A stretch of DNA of 24,726 nucleotides. It comes from a virus. The notes beneath the pieces are model-generated. The model was not told the DNA's origin and searched no databases. It saw only the letters and a list, made by a program, of their open reading frames with translations. The position numbers and the translations under genes were made by a program. Positions 14,255-22,690 of the stretch are shown piece by piece. Where the stretch lies: the IMG/VR virus record IMGVR_UViG_3300008262_000519, positions 1 through 24,726 of that record, one strand, 5' to 3'. Positions within the stretch are counted from its first letter, which is position 1, and each line of letters starts with the position of its first letter.

Positions 14255-16410
14255 GCAACATGCTCCACAAAAGAATTTAGAAGTTTCTTGTTAGCAGATT
14301 TAGAACCCAGCATCTTTTTGAAAGCTTTGGTAATGTCAGTTTTCTTAGCACCAGATTCTACTTCAAACTCAACCTCATCGTCAAGGTAGTTGTTGTTGAT
14401 CGCATACAGAGCGGTGTAACTCTTAGGACCAGGAATGATAGCAGACTTGTCTTTCTTCCACTGTTTCTGAACCTCAGCGTAACGTGAAATGTCAGCGTAA
14501 GAATTCACAAAACCAGAAAGACCACTACCACCCATGATACGGAAACCAAGAACATTCACCGCAGGGTTGCGATCACGCAGTTGCTGAATAAAGGTGTTGG
14601 TATTACTCTCCCAACCCTGGAACTTAGTATAGACACGACCAGTCTTACGATCACGCAAACAAGTGCCATCATCAAGACGACGAGGACGTGCATAATATTC
14701 ATCCTTATGTTCGTTATAGAACTTGCGACCATAAGAAGTCTGGCAAGCTTCACCATCAGTCAGGATGCAAACATTCACTTTTTGAAGATCGTTGTTCTTC
14801 TGGAAGTCTGGAATGAGATAGTTCAGCATAATCACACCCTCGTTCAGAGGAGTGCCAGAAAGACCGATACCGTTAGTATAAGAATAACCAGCATGGTACA
14901 CATAAAGGTACGCTTCACGGAAAAGATTTAAACACATACGCTCGTAGTCTTTGCTATTAGAACGAGACGAAATAAAATTCATCAGATGAAACATACCTTT
15001 GGGAAGATAGATTTCACCTGACTTACAACCATCACGCTCAAAGTATTCCTCATTAGAAATATACTGAGACTTACCTTGCTTGGCACGACGAACACAAGCG
15101 TAATCGTTGGTGAAAGCATACACCTCAAACGGGATCTGAACTTTCTTACAGAAAGCAGTTAGGTTCAAGAGTTGTTTGACAGTCGCCAGAATCTCGCGCT
15201 GCATAGAACCAGACCAGTCAAGCAGGAACAGCAGACCGTGATTTTTACCGTCAGGAAGAACAGTAATTTTCTTGAAGATGTCTTCGTTGTAACGATACGT
15301 ATGAAGCTTAGCAGTATCAAGAACACCAGTCTTGGACTGCCCTGCACGAGCATAAGCATCAGCAGACTTGCGACACTCAAACTCTTTGACAAGGTAATTC
15401 ACTTCTTTCTGAGATACCTTGCGGAACTCACGATAAGCAGCATCAACGTCATTATAAGCATCCGAACGATTGAAAGTAGGATGAGACATCCACTCAGTAC
15501 GTTGCTCATCGATCCAATCGTGAACTTCAGTCCAGTCAGCAACATAGTCAGAGACCTTGATGCTGTCAGGGATCTCAACGTAAGTAACGTTACTGGACCA
15601 CGTATCAGTGAGACGCTGAGCAGCATCATCGAACGCATCTTGAGTGCGAGAACCTTCTTCGCCAGGCTCATCATCTAGATCAGCACTAGTGCCACCTTCT
15701 TTGCGTTCTGGAGAGTTATTGCCAACGGGAGTGCCTTCGTTGGCATTATCTTCTTCGTTGGCATTCCCGTTGTCATTCTCAAAGTCACCCCCATCTTGGG
15801 TGGAACCACCCCCACCTTGAGTGGTCATATCAACTTGAAAATCAGCGTCAAGTTTTTCCTGTTCTTTCTCTTGCTTGCAGAAGTTATACACATCTACAGC
15901 AATCTGACAGACTTCTTCAAAAGTCTCAGCATCTTCTGTGCGCTTGACGAACACTTGCTCGTCATCGGCAAAGGGAATAAGCGCACCAGCACCAACCTTG
16001 AAGTGAAGGTTGATACGGTCAATCAAGCTATAAGTATCGAGATCTTCACCAGCAATACCAAAGAAATCTTGATCGTTCAGTTCTTTGTAACCACCAGCGA
16101 AAGACTTGCGAAGACCAGGATACTTACGCTTCATCAGTTTCTCGATGCGAGCATCCTCAACAATATTCACATAGTCTTTCGGGCACTTGGCGAAATCACG
16201 CCAGTCTTCATTAGGCGTAAAGAGGGCATGACCCACCTCATGACCCACCAGCATATCGTATACGACCCCAGAAGCACGGTCCCAGTTGGGCAGGGTAAGC
16301 ACACGGTTCTCAACGTCAAAGGACGCTGTAGGCACCTTACGGTGCTCCACAACGAGGTTCTCGGTTGCCAGCAGTCGGGCAAGGTTGCCCTTGATCTCTT
16401 GGTTGCTCAT
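14251..16410 (-). CDS. CobT-like protein: metallopeptidase-like domain plus VWA domain
   Basis: 719 aa. The N-terminal part has HEVGH at residues 57-61, and EDARIEKLM follows from about residue 85, giving a zinc-peptidase-like HExxH plus a downstream Glu. A low-complexity Gly/Asp/Asn/Glu linker covers about 195-260. The C-terminal half is a von Willebrand factor A domain with the metal site DWSGSM from D398 and the strand CILTDGEA further on. The order (peptidase-like, acidic linker, VWA) is that of CobT-related partners of MoxR/CobS ATPases. I chose ATG 16410 (MSNQEIKG); the frame is open to 16452 but that part lies in a terminator. It is the first gene after the gp46 terminator. The client protein is unknown. 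Confidence 0.9.
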   Translation of the reverse strand: MSNQEIKGNLARLLATENLVVEHRKVPTASFDVENRVLTLPNWDRASGVVYDMLVGHEVGHALFTPNEDWRDFAKCPKDYVNIVEDARIEKLMKRKYPGLRKSFAGGYKELNDQDFFGIAGEDLDTYSLIDRINLHFKVGAGALIPFADDEQVFVKRTEDAETFEEVCQIAVDVYNFCKQEKEQEKLDADFQVDMTTQGGGGSTQDGGDFENDNGNANEEDNANEGTPVGNNSPERKEGGTSADLDDEPGEEGSRTQDAFDDAAQRLTDTWSSNVTYVEIPDSIKVSDYVADWTEVHDWIDEQRTEWMSHPTFNRSDAYNDVDAAYREFRKVSQKEVNYLVKEFECRKSADAYARAGQSKTGVLDTAKLHTYRYNEDIFKKITVLPDGKNHGLLFLLDWSGSMQREILATVKQLLNLTAFCKKVQIPFEVYAFTNDYACVRRAKQGKSQYISNEEYFERDGCKSGEIYLPKGMFHLMNFISSRSNSKDYERMCLNLFREAYLYVYHAGYSYTNGIGLSGTPLNEGVIMLNYLIPDFQKNNDLQKVNVCILTDGEACQTSYGRKFYNEHKDEYYARPRRLDDGTCLRDRKTGRVYTKFQGWESNTNTFIQQLRDRNPAVNVLGFRIMGGSGLSGFVNSYADISRYAEVQKQWKKDKSAIIPGPKSYTALYAINNNYLDDEVEFEVESGAKKTDITKAFKKMLGSKSANKKLLNSFVEHVA

Positions 16411-16441
16411 GGGTGTCTTTCGCTTATGTGGTAAGCATAGC

Positions 16442-16469
16442 AAAAGGGGCACCCCCTTGAGGGCACCCC
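16442..16469 (-). terminator. Rho-independent terminator after gp46
   Basis: A 9-bp stem (16469-16461 with 16454-16446, two G:U pairs), a 6-nt loop and UUUU (16445-16442). The first stem base is the last base of the gp46 stop codon. It separates the gp55-gp47-gp46 operon from the CobT-like gene. Confidence 0.85.
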
Positions 16470-18199
16470 TAGTCCAGTTCAGAAACTGTCTCTTGGATCA
16501 CGGAGAAGTTCTTTTCCTTCACCGCTGTAAGAGTTCTATCAAATTTTCCATCCAAGTTTTCTCTGTGACTGATGACATATACATTTGTATTTTCATCAAA
16601 GTTACGAAGGATCCAACCGAGATCTGATCCACCCTGCTGATCGAGAGAACTGTCAAAGATCTCGTCTAGAATAAGGAGGTTAGTATCCACGCTATTCTTG
16701 AGCTTAGCAATACTTCTCCAAGTAAGCAGAAGAGCAATATCAATCCTAGCTTTCTCTCCCTCGCTGAAACTGTCATAAGAAAAAACATCTCTGTAACGTG
16801 ATTTGATAATCTCTTCAAAGTTTTCATCCAACGTAAAGTTTACATAGAAATCCATACGTTGGAGATACTGATTGATGAGTTGATTCATCGCAGGAAGATA
16901 GGTCTTGATGATCCTAGTCTTGATCCCGTTGTCTTTCAACAACTGCGATGCCACCAATAGTGTATCACGATCTTTTTTATATTCAGCATAGGTCTTACTG
17001 AAATCTTTCTTTTCTGTAATAAGTCCTTCAAGTTTGACGAACTCTGCTTTCTTGTCAGGATTAGTTCCTTCAAGTTCTTTGATCTCGTTTTCTATATCAC
17101 CGATTGTTTTTCGTAAGGAAGTAATCTGATAATTCGCTTGAGTAATAGAAGCGTTGAGGCTAAGTACAGTTTGCGATAGTCTTGTGAATTCATTTTCTCG
17201 CTCCTCTTCTTTAGAGATTGCATCGAGCAAATCTTCAAGACCAGTTTGAAGATTGTTTAGTTCACCTTCGCCTTCGGCAATTTTACTTTGCCTGAACTCT
17301 TCACTAAGGTCTTGAGTGCAAGTAGGACACACATGATTGTCTGTGAAGAACGAATGTTCTTTCTGACAAGATGAAAGTTTTGATTGAATTTTGAATAAAA
17401 ATTTATTCAACTTCTTCAACTTACCAGAGGAAGTTGACAACTCTTCCATATCTTTAGAATGTTTTTCGACTTCTGAAGTCAGACGCGCAATCTCTTCATG
17501 CTGACTGTTTTCATCTTGCAACAATTCAGCAATTTTATTTTCCTTACGAGTGATTTCTTCCTTAGTTTTTTTCTCTAGATCAAGCATATACTTTTTCTGG
17601 AGATCAATCTTCTCTTCTAAGAGATGAAGCTGGTAATCAAGTGTCTTAATCTGGTCGTTGTTCTCCCGAACTTTATCTTTGAGAAGAACATTCATCGTAG
17701 AGAACACTTGAATATCAAGAATATCTTCGATGATCTCTCTACGTTGTGCCAGAGGCAAACGCATGAATGGAACAAACGTAGAAGAACCAAGCACTACAAT
17801 CTGAGTAAATGATTTGTAGTTGAGTTTGAGAACATTCTGTTCGAAGTTCTTTTGTTGATCTACAGCGGAAGCTTCCTGGTTCCACAACTGTCCGTTGCAG
17901 TAGATTTCAAATTTGTTTGGTTTGATCCCACGAACTACTTTATAATCCATCTTACCAATACTGAATTCAATTTCAGCAAGGCAATCTTTTTCGTTAATGC
18001 TATTAACTAGCAAAGGTTTATTGATTTTACGAAATGGTTTTCCAAACAGAGAAAAGGTAAGAGCATCCAAAACGGTACTCTTACCTGCTCCGTTGGTCCC
18101 AACGATTAGATTTGTTTTTGCTCCTTGGAGATCAACCTCACTAAAGACATTCCCCGTAGAAAGGAAATTGCGCCATCTAATTTTTTTGAAAATAATCAT
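16469..18199 (-). CDS. gp46: Recombination endonuclease subunit gp46 (Rad50/SbcC-like)
   Basis: SMC-type ATPase that with gp47 resects DNA ends (576 aa; T4 gp46 is 560 aa). Walker A is VGTNGAGKS at 33-41, two coiled-coil arms flank a zinc hook CPTC at 291-294, the ABC signature is SFSEGEKAR and Walker B is LLILDEIFD, followed by a D-loop-like SSLD. The frame is open to 18271 but the ATG at 18199 (MIIFKKIRW) matches the family start and overlaps the upstream stop as ATGA. The gene is followed directly by a terminator. Confidence 0.97.
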   Translation of the reverse strand: MIIFKKIRWRNFLSTGNVFSEVDLQGAKTNLIVGTNGAGKSTVLDALTFSLFGKPFRKINKPLLVNSINEKDCLAEIEFSIGKMDYKVVRGIKPNKFEIYCNGQLWNQEASAVDQQKNFEQNVLKLNYKSFTQIVVLGSSTFVPFMRLPLAQRREIIEDILDIQVFSTMNVLLKDKVRENNDQIKTLDYQLHLLEEKIDLQKKYMLDLEKKTKEEITRKENKIAELLQDENSQHEEIARLTSEVEKHSKDMEELSTSSGKLKKLNKFLFKIQSKLSSCQKEHSFFTDNHVCPTCTQDLSEEFRQSKIAEGEGELNNLQTGLEDLLDAISKEEERENEFTRLSQTVLSLNASITQANYQITSLRKTIGDIENEIKELEGTNPDKKAEFVKLEGLITEKKDFSKTYAEYKKDRDTLLVASQLLKDNGIKTRIIKTYLPAMNQLINQYLQRMDFYVNFTLDENFEEIIKSRYRDVFSYDSFSEGEKARIDIALLLTWRSIAKLKNSVDTNLLILDEIFDSSLDQQGGSDLGWILRNFDENTNVYVISHRENLDGKFDRTLTAVKEKNFSVIQETVSELD

Positions 18200-18459
18200 T
18201 CTAAATCGTCTGGTGGAATCAATAAGTCGTCTGGTGTAATGATTGAGAACTTCTGTCCTCGTTCCTGACATGCAGTAATTATAACATGGTCGTCAATCTC
18301 CACGATCTGCATCGGGGGATAATCGTCTTCTTCCTCTAACATGTAAAGATATCTTTCTGCATCGTCTTCTTCTTGGAAGATAGGAATAACCCGATCCAAT
18401 TCTTCATCAAATACTGAGTATACTCCGTCTGGATGATCTTCCAAGGTTACGATGAACAT
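18196..18459 (-). CDS. DUF3110-like protein between gp47 and gp46, 87 aa
   Basis: Starts MFIVTLEDHPDGVYSVFDEE, then FQEEDDAERYLYMLEEEDDY and MQIVEIDDHVIITACQERGQ, ending LIPPDDLE. This pattern (a strand, an acidic E-E-D-D-A-x-R-Y helix, a Pro turn, then IxxxxhxxxCxxxGxxFxhI) is that of DUF3110, a family found mainly in cyanobacteria, which points to host origin. A TTG at 18483 is open but overlaps gp47; the ATG at 18459 follows the gp47 TAA by one base. The stop overlaps the gp46 ATG. The function of the family is unknown; its place between the two nuclease subunits hints at a link but does not prove one. Confidence 0.85.
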   Translation of the reverse strand: MFIVTLEDHPDGVYSVFDEELDRVIPIFQEEDDAERYLYMLEEEDDYPPMQIVEIDDHVIITACQERGQKFSIITPDDLLIPPDDLE

Positions 18460-18460
18460 G

Positions 18461-19501
18461 TTAGCCAACGTTACAACTCTCAATATATAGAGATCTCATT
18501 AGGCTCTTGAGATCTGATTTGTTTACGGACATTTCCACCTCATCAATATATTCGTTGAGGAGAGTAAGAGTATCTTTGGTGGATACATCGATGTCTTCCT
18601 GGTCGTCTGTGCCGACAAGATTTTCAACAATCTTTACGTCATGGACGCCTACGTTATAAAGACGATCAACCAACGTTTCGAACATTTGGTAGTCTCGCTT
18701 TTCACTAACGATGATCTTGATGTGCTTGTCTTTATAATCAGACACATCGAGTTCGTTGTAGTTCCCCATCGTGTCGTCATAGACGATCTTCTCGAAGATC
18801 TCGAACGGGTTAGGGATAAACTCAAGTTTATCACTTTGAGTATCGTAGATATGGAATCCACGAGTGTCTTTGTAATCATTCCAGTACATCTGATAAGGGT
18901 TGCCGAGATATTGGACGTTTCCTTTCTTTGAACGATGATGGAAATGTCCAGACCACACACGATTGAAACGATGAAATAACCCAGCATCCATGCCATGATC
19001 CATAGTCATACCAGGAGTTACTTCGAATCCGTTGAGTTCTAGGTGACCGCAACAGATATCAGCATCAGAAGTCTCAAGTAAATTCAAGACATCATCACGG
19101 TTCTCTGAGTTGATCCAAGGCAACATCAGGAACTTTTTACTTCCTATTATGAGATGCTTTGGTTCAGAATAAATTGTGATGTTTGAATACTGCTCCAAAA
19201 GAAGTTCTGGTGAGTTGATGCGATTAGTGTTCTTGTAATAAGTACAGTGGTTACCAAGAAGCATATGCACTTTATAACCTTGGAGCCTATCAAAATAGTT
19301 TGACTTTACTCGATGGAAGGTGTTGAAGTCCATCGACTTACGATTGTCAAAGGTATCACCCAGATCGATGATATGAGTAACACCTTTCTTTTCTAGCGTG
19401 GGGAAGAATACTTCATCATAGAACTTCTGAAAGAAATTCCAGAATGCTAGAGACCCTTTGCGTCCATCAAGATGCTGATCCGTAATTAGTGCGACCTTCA
19501 T
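18461..19501 (-). CDS. gp47: Recombination endonuclease subunit gp47 (Mre11/SbcD-like)
   Basis: Metal-dependent nuclease partner of gp46 (346 aa; T4 gp47 is 339 aa). The metallophosphoesterase motifs are all present: D8 and H10 in TDQHLDG, D49 in LGDTFDN, N84-H85 in GNHCTYY, H152 in CGHLEL, and H186/H188 in SGHFHHR. The C-terminal third (VSEKRDYQMFETLVDRLYNV and on) would be the capping and Rad50-binding region. The start overlaps the 73-aa gene as ATGA. Confidence 0.97.
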   Translation of the reverse strand: MKVALITDQHLDGRKGSLAFWNFFQKFYDEVFFPTLEKKGVTHIIDLGDTFDNRKSMDFNTFHRVKSNYFDRLQGYKVHMLLGNHCTYYKNTNRINSPELLLEQYSNITIYSEPKHLIIGSKKFLMLPWINSENRDDVLNLLETSDADICCGHLELNGFEVTPGMTMDHGMDAGLFHRFNRVWSGHFHHRSKKGNVQYLGNPYQMYWNDYKDTRGFHIYDTQSDKLEFIPNPFEIFEKIVYDDTMGNYNELDVSDYKDKHIKIIVSEKRDYQMFETLVDRLYNVGVHDVKIVENLVGTDDQEDIDVSTKDTLTLLNEYIDEVEMSVNKSDLKSLMRSLYIESCNVG

Positions 19502-19719
19502 AGTTTGCCTCCAACTGTTCCATCATATTGAATACCTGTTTCAGGGAACCCTTCTCGTTTTGCTCGTAGATACCAACGGGTTGTAGCGATAAGGTGTTCT
19601 TTTGTAAGTGTGGTGATAATTCCCTCACCTTCCTTACTGTAGCTAGACCAAGTTCCAAAGCGTTTCTGTTCGACACGGAATTCATCATCGATCCATTCAT
19701 AATTTTGGGTTTCACTCAT
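19498..19719 (-). CDS. Small conserved-type protein between gp55 and gp47, 73 aa
   Basis: Reads MSETQNYEWIDDEFRVEQKR, then FGTWSSYSKEGEGIITTLTKEHLI, a helix with RWYLRAKREG and ending TVGGKL. Both ends overlap neighbours as ATGA (gp55 before, gp47 after), which selects this frame over another one in the same region (19467-19715). The sequence is rich in aromatic and charged residues, suited to binding nucleic acid or protein, and I recall close relatives at this place in other cyanophages. Function unknown. Confidence 0.85.
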   Translation of the reverse strand: MSETQNYEWIDDEFRVEQKRFGTWSSYSKEGEGIITTLTKEHLIATTRWYLRAKREGFPETGIQYDGTVGGKL

Positions 19720-20210
19720 CGGTTCATTCTAGTTTCAATACTTTCTTTAATAGTTCCCATGTCAGAATATGATGCATTCATACCTGACATACTACCATCA
19801 AATGTGTCCGTGTGCATCACTTCGTCATATCCCGAACGCTCTAGGATCTTACCTTTGATTTCGAGTTGTTTCTTTTCTTTCTGAATACGACGTAGGAATG
19901 CGTAGTAAATGATTTGTGTGAAATAAGCAAACGGATTAGTGGATTTCTCTGGATCGAAGTTATCGATATACTGCAAACAGTTTTCAATTCCGTCGCAGAT
20001 CATATCTTCGCGGAACATGTAATTGACAAAGTTTGGCTTATATGATAAGTGTGTTGCAATCTTTAGAAAGCACTCACCTAAGTAATTAGTTACTCGTGGT
20101 CGAGGTTTACCCGCTTCTTTAGCAGCAATAACTTTCTGCCGATACGCAGAAATAGCGGCAAGAAATTCTTTATTATTGACGTAATTTTCTGTTTGCTTTT
20201 TTCTTGTCAT
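19716..20210 (-). CDS. gp55: Late-transcription sigma factor gp55
   Basis: Small sigma-family protein that directs host RNA polymerase to late promoters, helped by the gp45 clamp (164 aa; T4 gp55 is 185 aa). Recognisable parts are FLKIATHLSYKPNF, FREDMICDGIENCLQYIDNF (a region-2-like helix) and STNPFAYFTQIIYYAFLRRI, which is the region that contacts the -10-like late box. I chose the ATG at 20210 (MTRKKQ); a GTG at 20225 adds five residues. It is the first gene after a good sigma70-type promoter, fitting expression before the late phase. Confidence 0.95.
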   Translation of the reverse strand: MTRKKQTENYVNNKEFLAAISAYRQKVIAAKEAGKPRPRVTNYLGECFLKIATHLSYKPNFVNYMFREDMICDGIENCLQYIDNFDPEKSTNPFAYFTQIIYYAFLRRIQKEKKQLEIKGKILERSGYDEVMHTDTFDGSMSGMNASYSDMGTIKESIETRMNR

Positions 20211-20249
20211 TACTGCTAGTGTCACGGATATCTCACATAATCTGTATCA

Positions 20250-20278
20250 AGTGTAGCATGATATGGTTCAGATGTAAA
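20250..20278 (-). promoter_or_regulatory. Sigma70-type promoter for the gp55-gp47-gp46 operon
   Basis: On the minus strand TTTACA (20278-20273), exactly 17 bases, then TACACT (20255-20250), 39 bases before the gp55 ATG. Each box has two mismatches or fewer to TTGACA/TATAAT. Confidence 0.6.
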
Positions 20279-20284
20279 GGGGGG

Positions 20285-20326
20285 CTTGACATAACCTCAG
20301 AAACTCAGTAGAATAACTATGTCAAG
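20285..20326. repeat. Inverted repeat CTTGACATA ... TATGTCAAG
   Basis: Perfect 9-base arms at 20285-20293 and 20318-20326 with 24 bases between. Each arm contains TTGACA, one per strand. The inner part has a direct repeat CTCAG-AAA-CTCAG. It could be a regulator site, a long-loop hairpin following the 132-aa gene (on the minus strand it is followed by C's and only three T's), or a pair of facing -35 boxes. Confidence 0.6.
20286..20314 (+). promoter_or_regulatory. Near-consensus promoter on the plus strand, against all genes
   Basis: TTGACA (20286-20291), exactly 17 bases, TAGAAT (20309-20314; one mismatch to TATAAT). This is the closest match to the sigma70 consensus that I saw in the window, and it points toward the end of the 132-aa gene. 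Predicted start near 20321. No plus-strand ORF follows. A short AGCT-TTT-AGCT hairpin with a T run follows at 20343-20359, so a transcript of about 40 nt is possible. Confidence 0.5.
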
Positions 20327-20347
20327 GGTTCAAGAGAGTTATAGCTT

Positions 20348-20746
20348 TTAGCTTTTTTTATAAATGTCTTCTAGAGACTTTTTCATTTCTTTTATTGAAC
20401 CTAAGTAACCAGCCCTTCTAGGTAATTTATTCCCTCTGCCTGCTAGAGACTTTCCACTCTCTAGACGGTTGAGGGTTTTTTCGTAGAACTCAACAAGTTC
20501 TCCTTCCACTTCAGTCATAGTAATTATGTGATCTCTTTTGATAATAAACATTTCATCAAAAGTTGCAGAGATCCATTCTTTTAACGCAAAACCAGTTACT
20601 TCCATATGACCTTTTTTCTGCTTTGCATTTTCTACTGCTAGCGGTCGGTCCAACATAATTTTATCTTCGTCAGGAAGGTAGCAGACTTTTGCCACTACCT
20701 CTTCTCCTGATACTAGTTTTAACGTTGCGTAAAACTCTTCTTCCAT
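20348..20746 (-). CDS. Hypothetical beta-rich (possibly Sm-like) protein, 132 aa
   Basis: Residues 5-92 form a run of short strands: FYATLKLVSGEEVVAKV, IMLDRPLAV, MEVTGFALKEWIS, MFIIKRDHIITMTEV. The order resembles the 128-aa protein at 7101-7487. The C-terminal 40 residues are basic then helical (RGNKLPRRAGYLGS, then IKEMKKSLEDIYKK). The ATG follows the uvsW TAA after one base, so it is the last gene of the uvsY-uvsW run. No family with a known function recognised; nucleic-acid binding is a guess from the small-barrel look and the basic patch. Confidence 0.85.
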   Translation of the reverse strand: MEEEFYATLKLVSGEEVVAKVCYLPDEDKIMLDRPLAVENAKQKKGHMEVTGFALKEWISATFDEMFIIKRDHIITMTEVEGELVEFYEKTLNRLESGKSLAGRGNKLPRRAGYLGSIKEMKKSLEDIYKKS

Positions 20747-20747
20747 A

Positions 20748-22217
20748 TTAGCTTGCTCTAAGGTTTACTCTAATAACCTCATATTTAAAATTCTCTTCAT
20801 TATAAATGTTTACTCTTTCATTCAAATGCTTGAGTGTGTAATTTTGTCCGCCAATATCATCAGCGATATCATATAAGGTTGCCATATCTTTTCCTTCGCC
20901 CTTACGCAATACACGACCAATAGATTGTAAATTTCTGATACGCGATTTACTTGGTGAGGCAAAGATAATATTGTGTAGACGTTTGATGTTAATACCAGTT
21001 GAGAATGTGCCGTAAGAGGCGATAATAACAGCGTTGTTCTCAGTCTCAGTAATCTGTCGGACTTGTTCCCTGTCTTCCACATCAGTCCCACCATGTACGA
21101 AAAATACTTTTCGTTGTGGGTCTACGGTGCTATTTATCAAATCAAAAAGTGGTTCCCCATGCTTCTCAATATAGTTAAATAGCACAAGCGTATTACCTTC
21201 AATATCTTTTACAAGATTTTTGATAAGATTATTTCTACCACGATGCTGCACAAGATAATCAATTTCGTCATGATAGCTTTCAAAGTATTGCGGAGCATGT
21301 TTGCACAGTAACACTTTGATCCTAAATTTAGATAGGTAACCTGACTTGATCAGATCATCTGTTTTAGTAACACGTTCACAATCACCAAACAAACCTTCTA
21401 ATACCCACTTGTGTGTTTTACTGCCATCAAGTGTTCCTGTAAAACCAAATCTATATTTTGCATTATGAAGCTTTGTCATAATACCTGTTAGTGACTTAGA
21501 CTTGAACAGATGAGCTTCGTCACCAATCACACAATCAAAGTCATCAAAATATCTCTTGGGAAACTTATAAATGGATTGCCAAGTTGAAATGACTATCGGT
21601 TTATCAGTATTCTTATCTTTACCAGAGTAAATCTTATGAACATAATCTTCCGCATTCCAACCGTAGTCAATAAAATCGTTGACCATCTGTTCTACCAGGG
21701 ACGTAGTAGGAACGATGATGAGCGTTTGCTTGTGGGTAGCAGTATAGTATCTGACGAGGGAATAGATCATCAGAGACTTCCCAGACCCCGTAGGAGAAAG
21801 AAGTAACTTGCGGTTATTTTTTATCGCTTGGTATACAGCATCGTATTGATACTGTCTTGGAGCAATTCCTTCTCTGGTGATTTTGTCCATAAAGGTTTTG
21901 ATGCCACCAGGAGAAACAAAATCGTTAGTTTCTTGAACATCGCCATACCAGTCATTTTTTTCATATTGGATAGTGTACTGACGCTCCTCTGCCCACACCT
22001 GAAGGTGCTTCATCAGTCCACCGTAAAGTTCTCCAGTTCCAGGTGAATAGAGACGAATAGTTCCATCCCAGTATTTGTATCTGGGATTCTTCTTCAGGAA
22101 CTTCGCTTCTGGAACTTCAAAAGTAAAGTAGTCCGAGAGCTCCATATGAACATGGGGCTCATCGGATTGAATTGTCACGTAAACTTCATTCTTCTTTTTT
22201 ACAGAGAGTAGGGTCAT
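20748..22217 (-). CDS. uvsW: UvsW helicase
   Basis: Superfamily 2 RNA-DNA and branched-DNA helicase that removes R-loops, remodels stalled forks and switches replication from origin- to recombination-dependent mode. It has 489 aa. An N-terminal domain of about 110 residues (KYWDGTIRLYSPGTGELY) precedes Walker A SPTGSGKS at 141-148, the DEAH box at 233-236 and, in the second RecA domain, the motif VI region around IGRVLRKGEGK. T4 UvsW is a little longer. All helicase motifs are intact. The start shares one base with the uvsY stop (TAATG). Confidence 0.97.
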   Translation of the reverse strand: MTLLSVKKKNEVYVTIQSDEPHVHMELSDYFTFEVPEAKFLKKNPRYKYWDGTIRLYSPGTGELYGGLMKHLQVWAEERQYTIQYEKNDWYGDVQETNDFVSPGGIKTFMDKITREGIAPRQYQYDAVYQAIKNNRKLLLSPTGSGKSLMIYSLVRYYTATHKQTLIIVPTTSLVEQMVNDFIDYGWNAEDYVHKIYSGKDKNTDKPIVISTWQSIYKFPKRYFDDFDCVIGDEAHLFKSKSLTGIMTKLHNAKYRFGFTGTLDGSKTHKWVLEGLFGDCERVTKTDDLIKSGYLSKFRIKVLLCKHAPQYFESYHDEIDYLVQHRGRNNLIKNLVKDIEGNTLVLFNYIEKHGEPLFDLINSTVDPQRKVFFVHGGTDVEDREQVRQITETENNAVIIASYGTFSTGINIKRLHNIIFASPSKSRIRNLQSIGRVLRKGEGKDMATLYDIADDIGGQNYTLKHLNERVNIYNEENFKYEVIRVNLRAS

Positions 22218-22690
22218 TATTGTCCATTAATAAATTTCTCCCACTCAATCGCACTCTTGATCTGAAACCCTCTGTTTGAAATTTGACGCATGACTTGATC
22301 CAACCAGTAAAGCATCTGGTCAAGATATTTGATCTTTGCCTCAAGGTTGACAATATCATCGTCAGCCTCAAGATAAGTTTTCATTTTTTCCGAAGTCTTA
22401 ATGCTAGATCCAAATGGTTTAGAGGCGTAAATTTTTGCGTCTGCTTCGCCTGAATAATATTCACGTTTCTCTTTTACCAACTTACGGATCTCAAACTCTA
22501 AAGAAGTCTTGATTTGAGAGATGTCTGTGTAGTGGTGTAAGTATTTATTATGTTGAAAAGGGATGTCTAAAGCAAGTTGTCCCAAATCTGTGGTATACTG
22601 TTTGTTCTTAAATTGAAAGTCAATTGCAGAATCTTCTGCCCATTCTTCTCTCAGTTTTTCAAATTTATTACGAAGGGTTTCAAAGTTCAT
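22217..22690 (-). CDS. uvsY: UvsY recombination mediator
   Basis: Loads UvsX onto single-stranded DNA coated by gp32 (157 aa; T4 UvsY is 137 aa). The family hallmarks are KEKREYYSGEADAKIYA in the middle, SEKMKTYLEADDDIVNL after it and ISNRGFQIKSAIEWEKF at the end, which line up with the YYSG, SEMKT.L.AD and IKSRGFAIKHI segments of T4 UvsY. It is mostly helical. The start overlaps the structural gene's stop as ATGA. The partner UvsX is in the polymerase operon. Confidence 0.93.
   Translation of the reverse strand: MNFETLRNKFEKLREEWAEDSAIDFQFKNKQYTTDLGQLALDIPFQHNKYLHHYTDISQIKTSLEFEIRKLVKEKREYYSGEADAKIYASKPFGSSIKTSEKMKTYLEADDDIVNLEAKIKYLDQMLYWLDQVMRQISNRGFQIKSAIEWEKFINGQ

Noticed and set aside
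16411-16452. N-terminal extension of the CobT-like protein
   Set aside because: The 14 extra residues are coded in the gp46 terminator and its U run; the family-like start MSNQEIKG at 16410 is better.
19467-19715. 82-aa minus-strand ORF overlapping the 73-aa gene
   Set aside because: The other frame (19498-19719) has ATGA overlaps with both neighbours and a protein-like composition, while this one overlaps gp47 by 35 bases.
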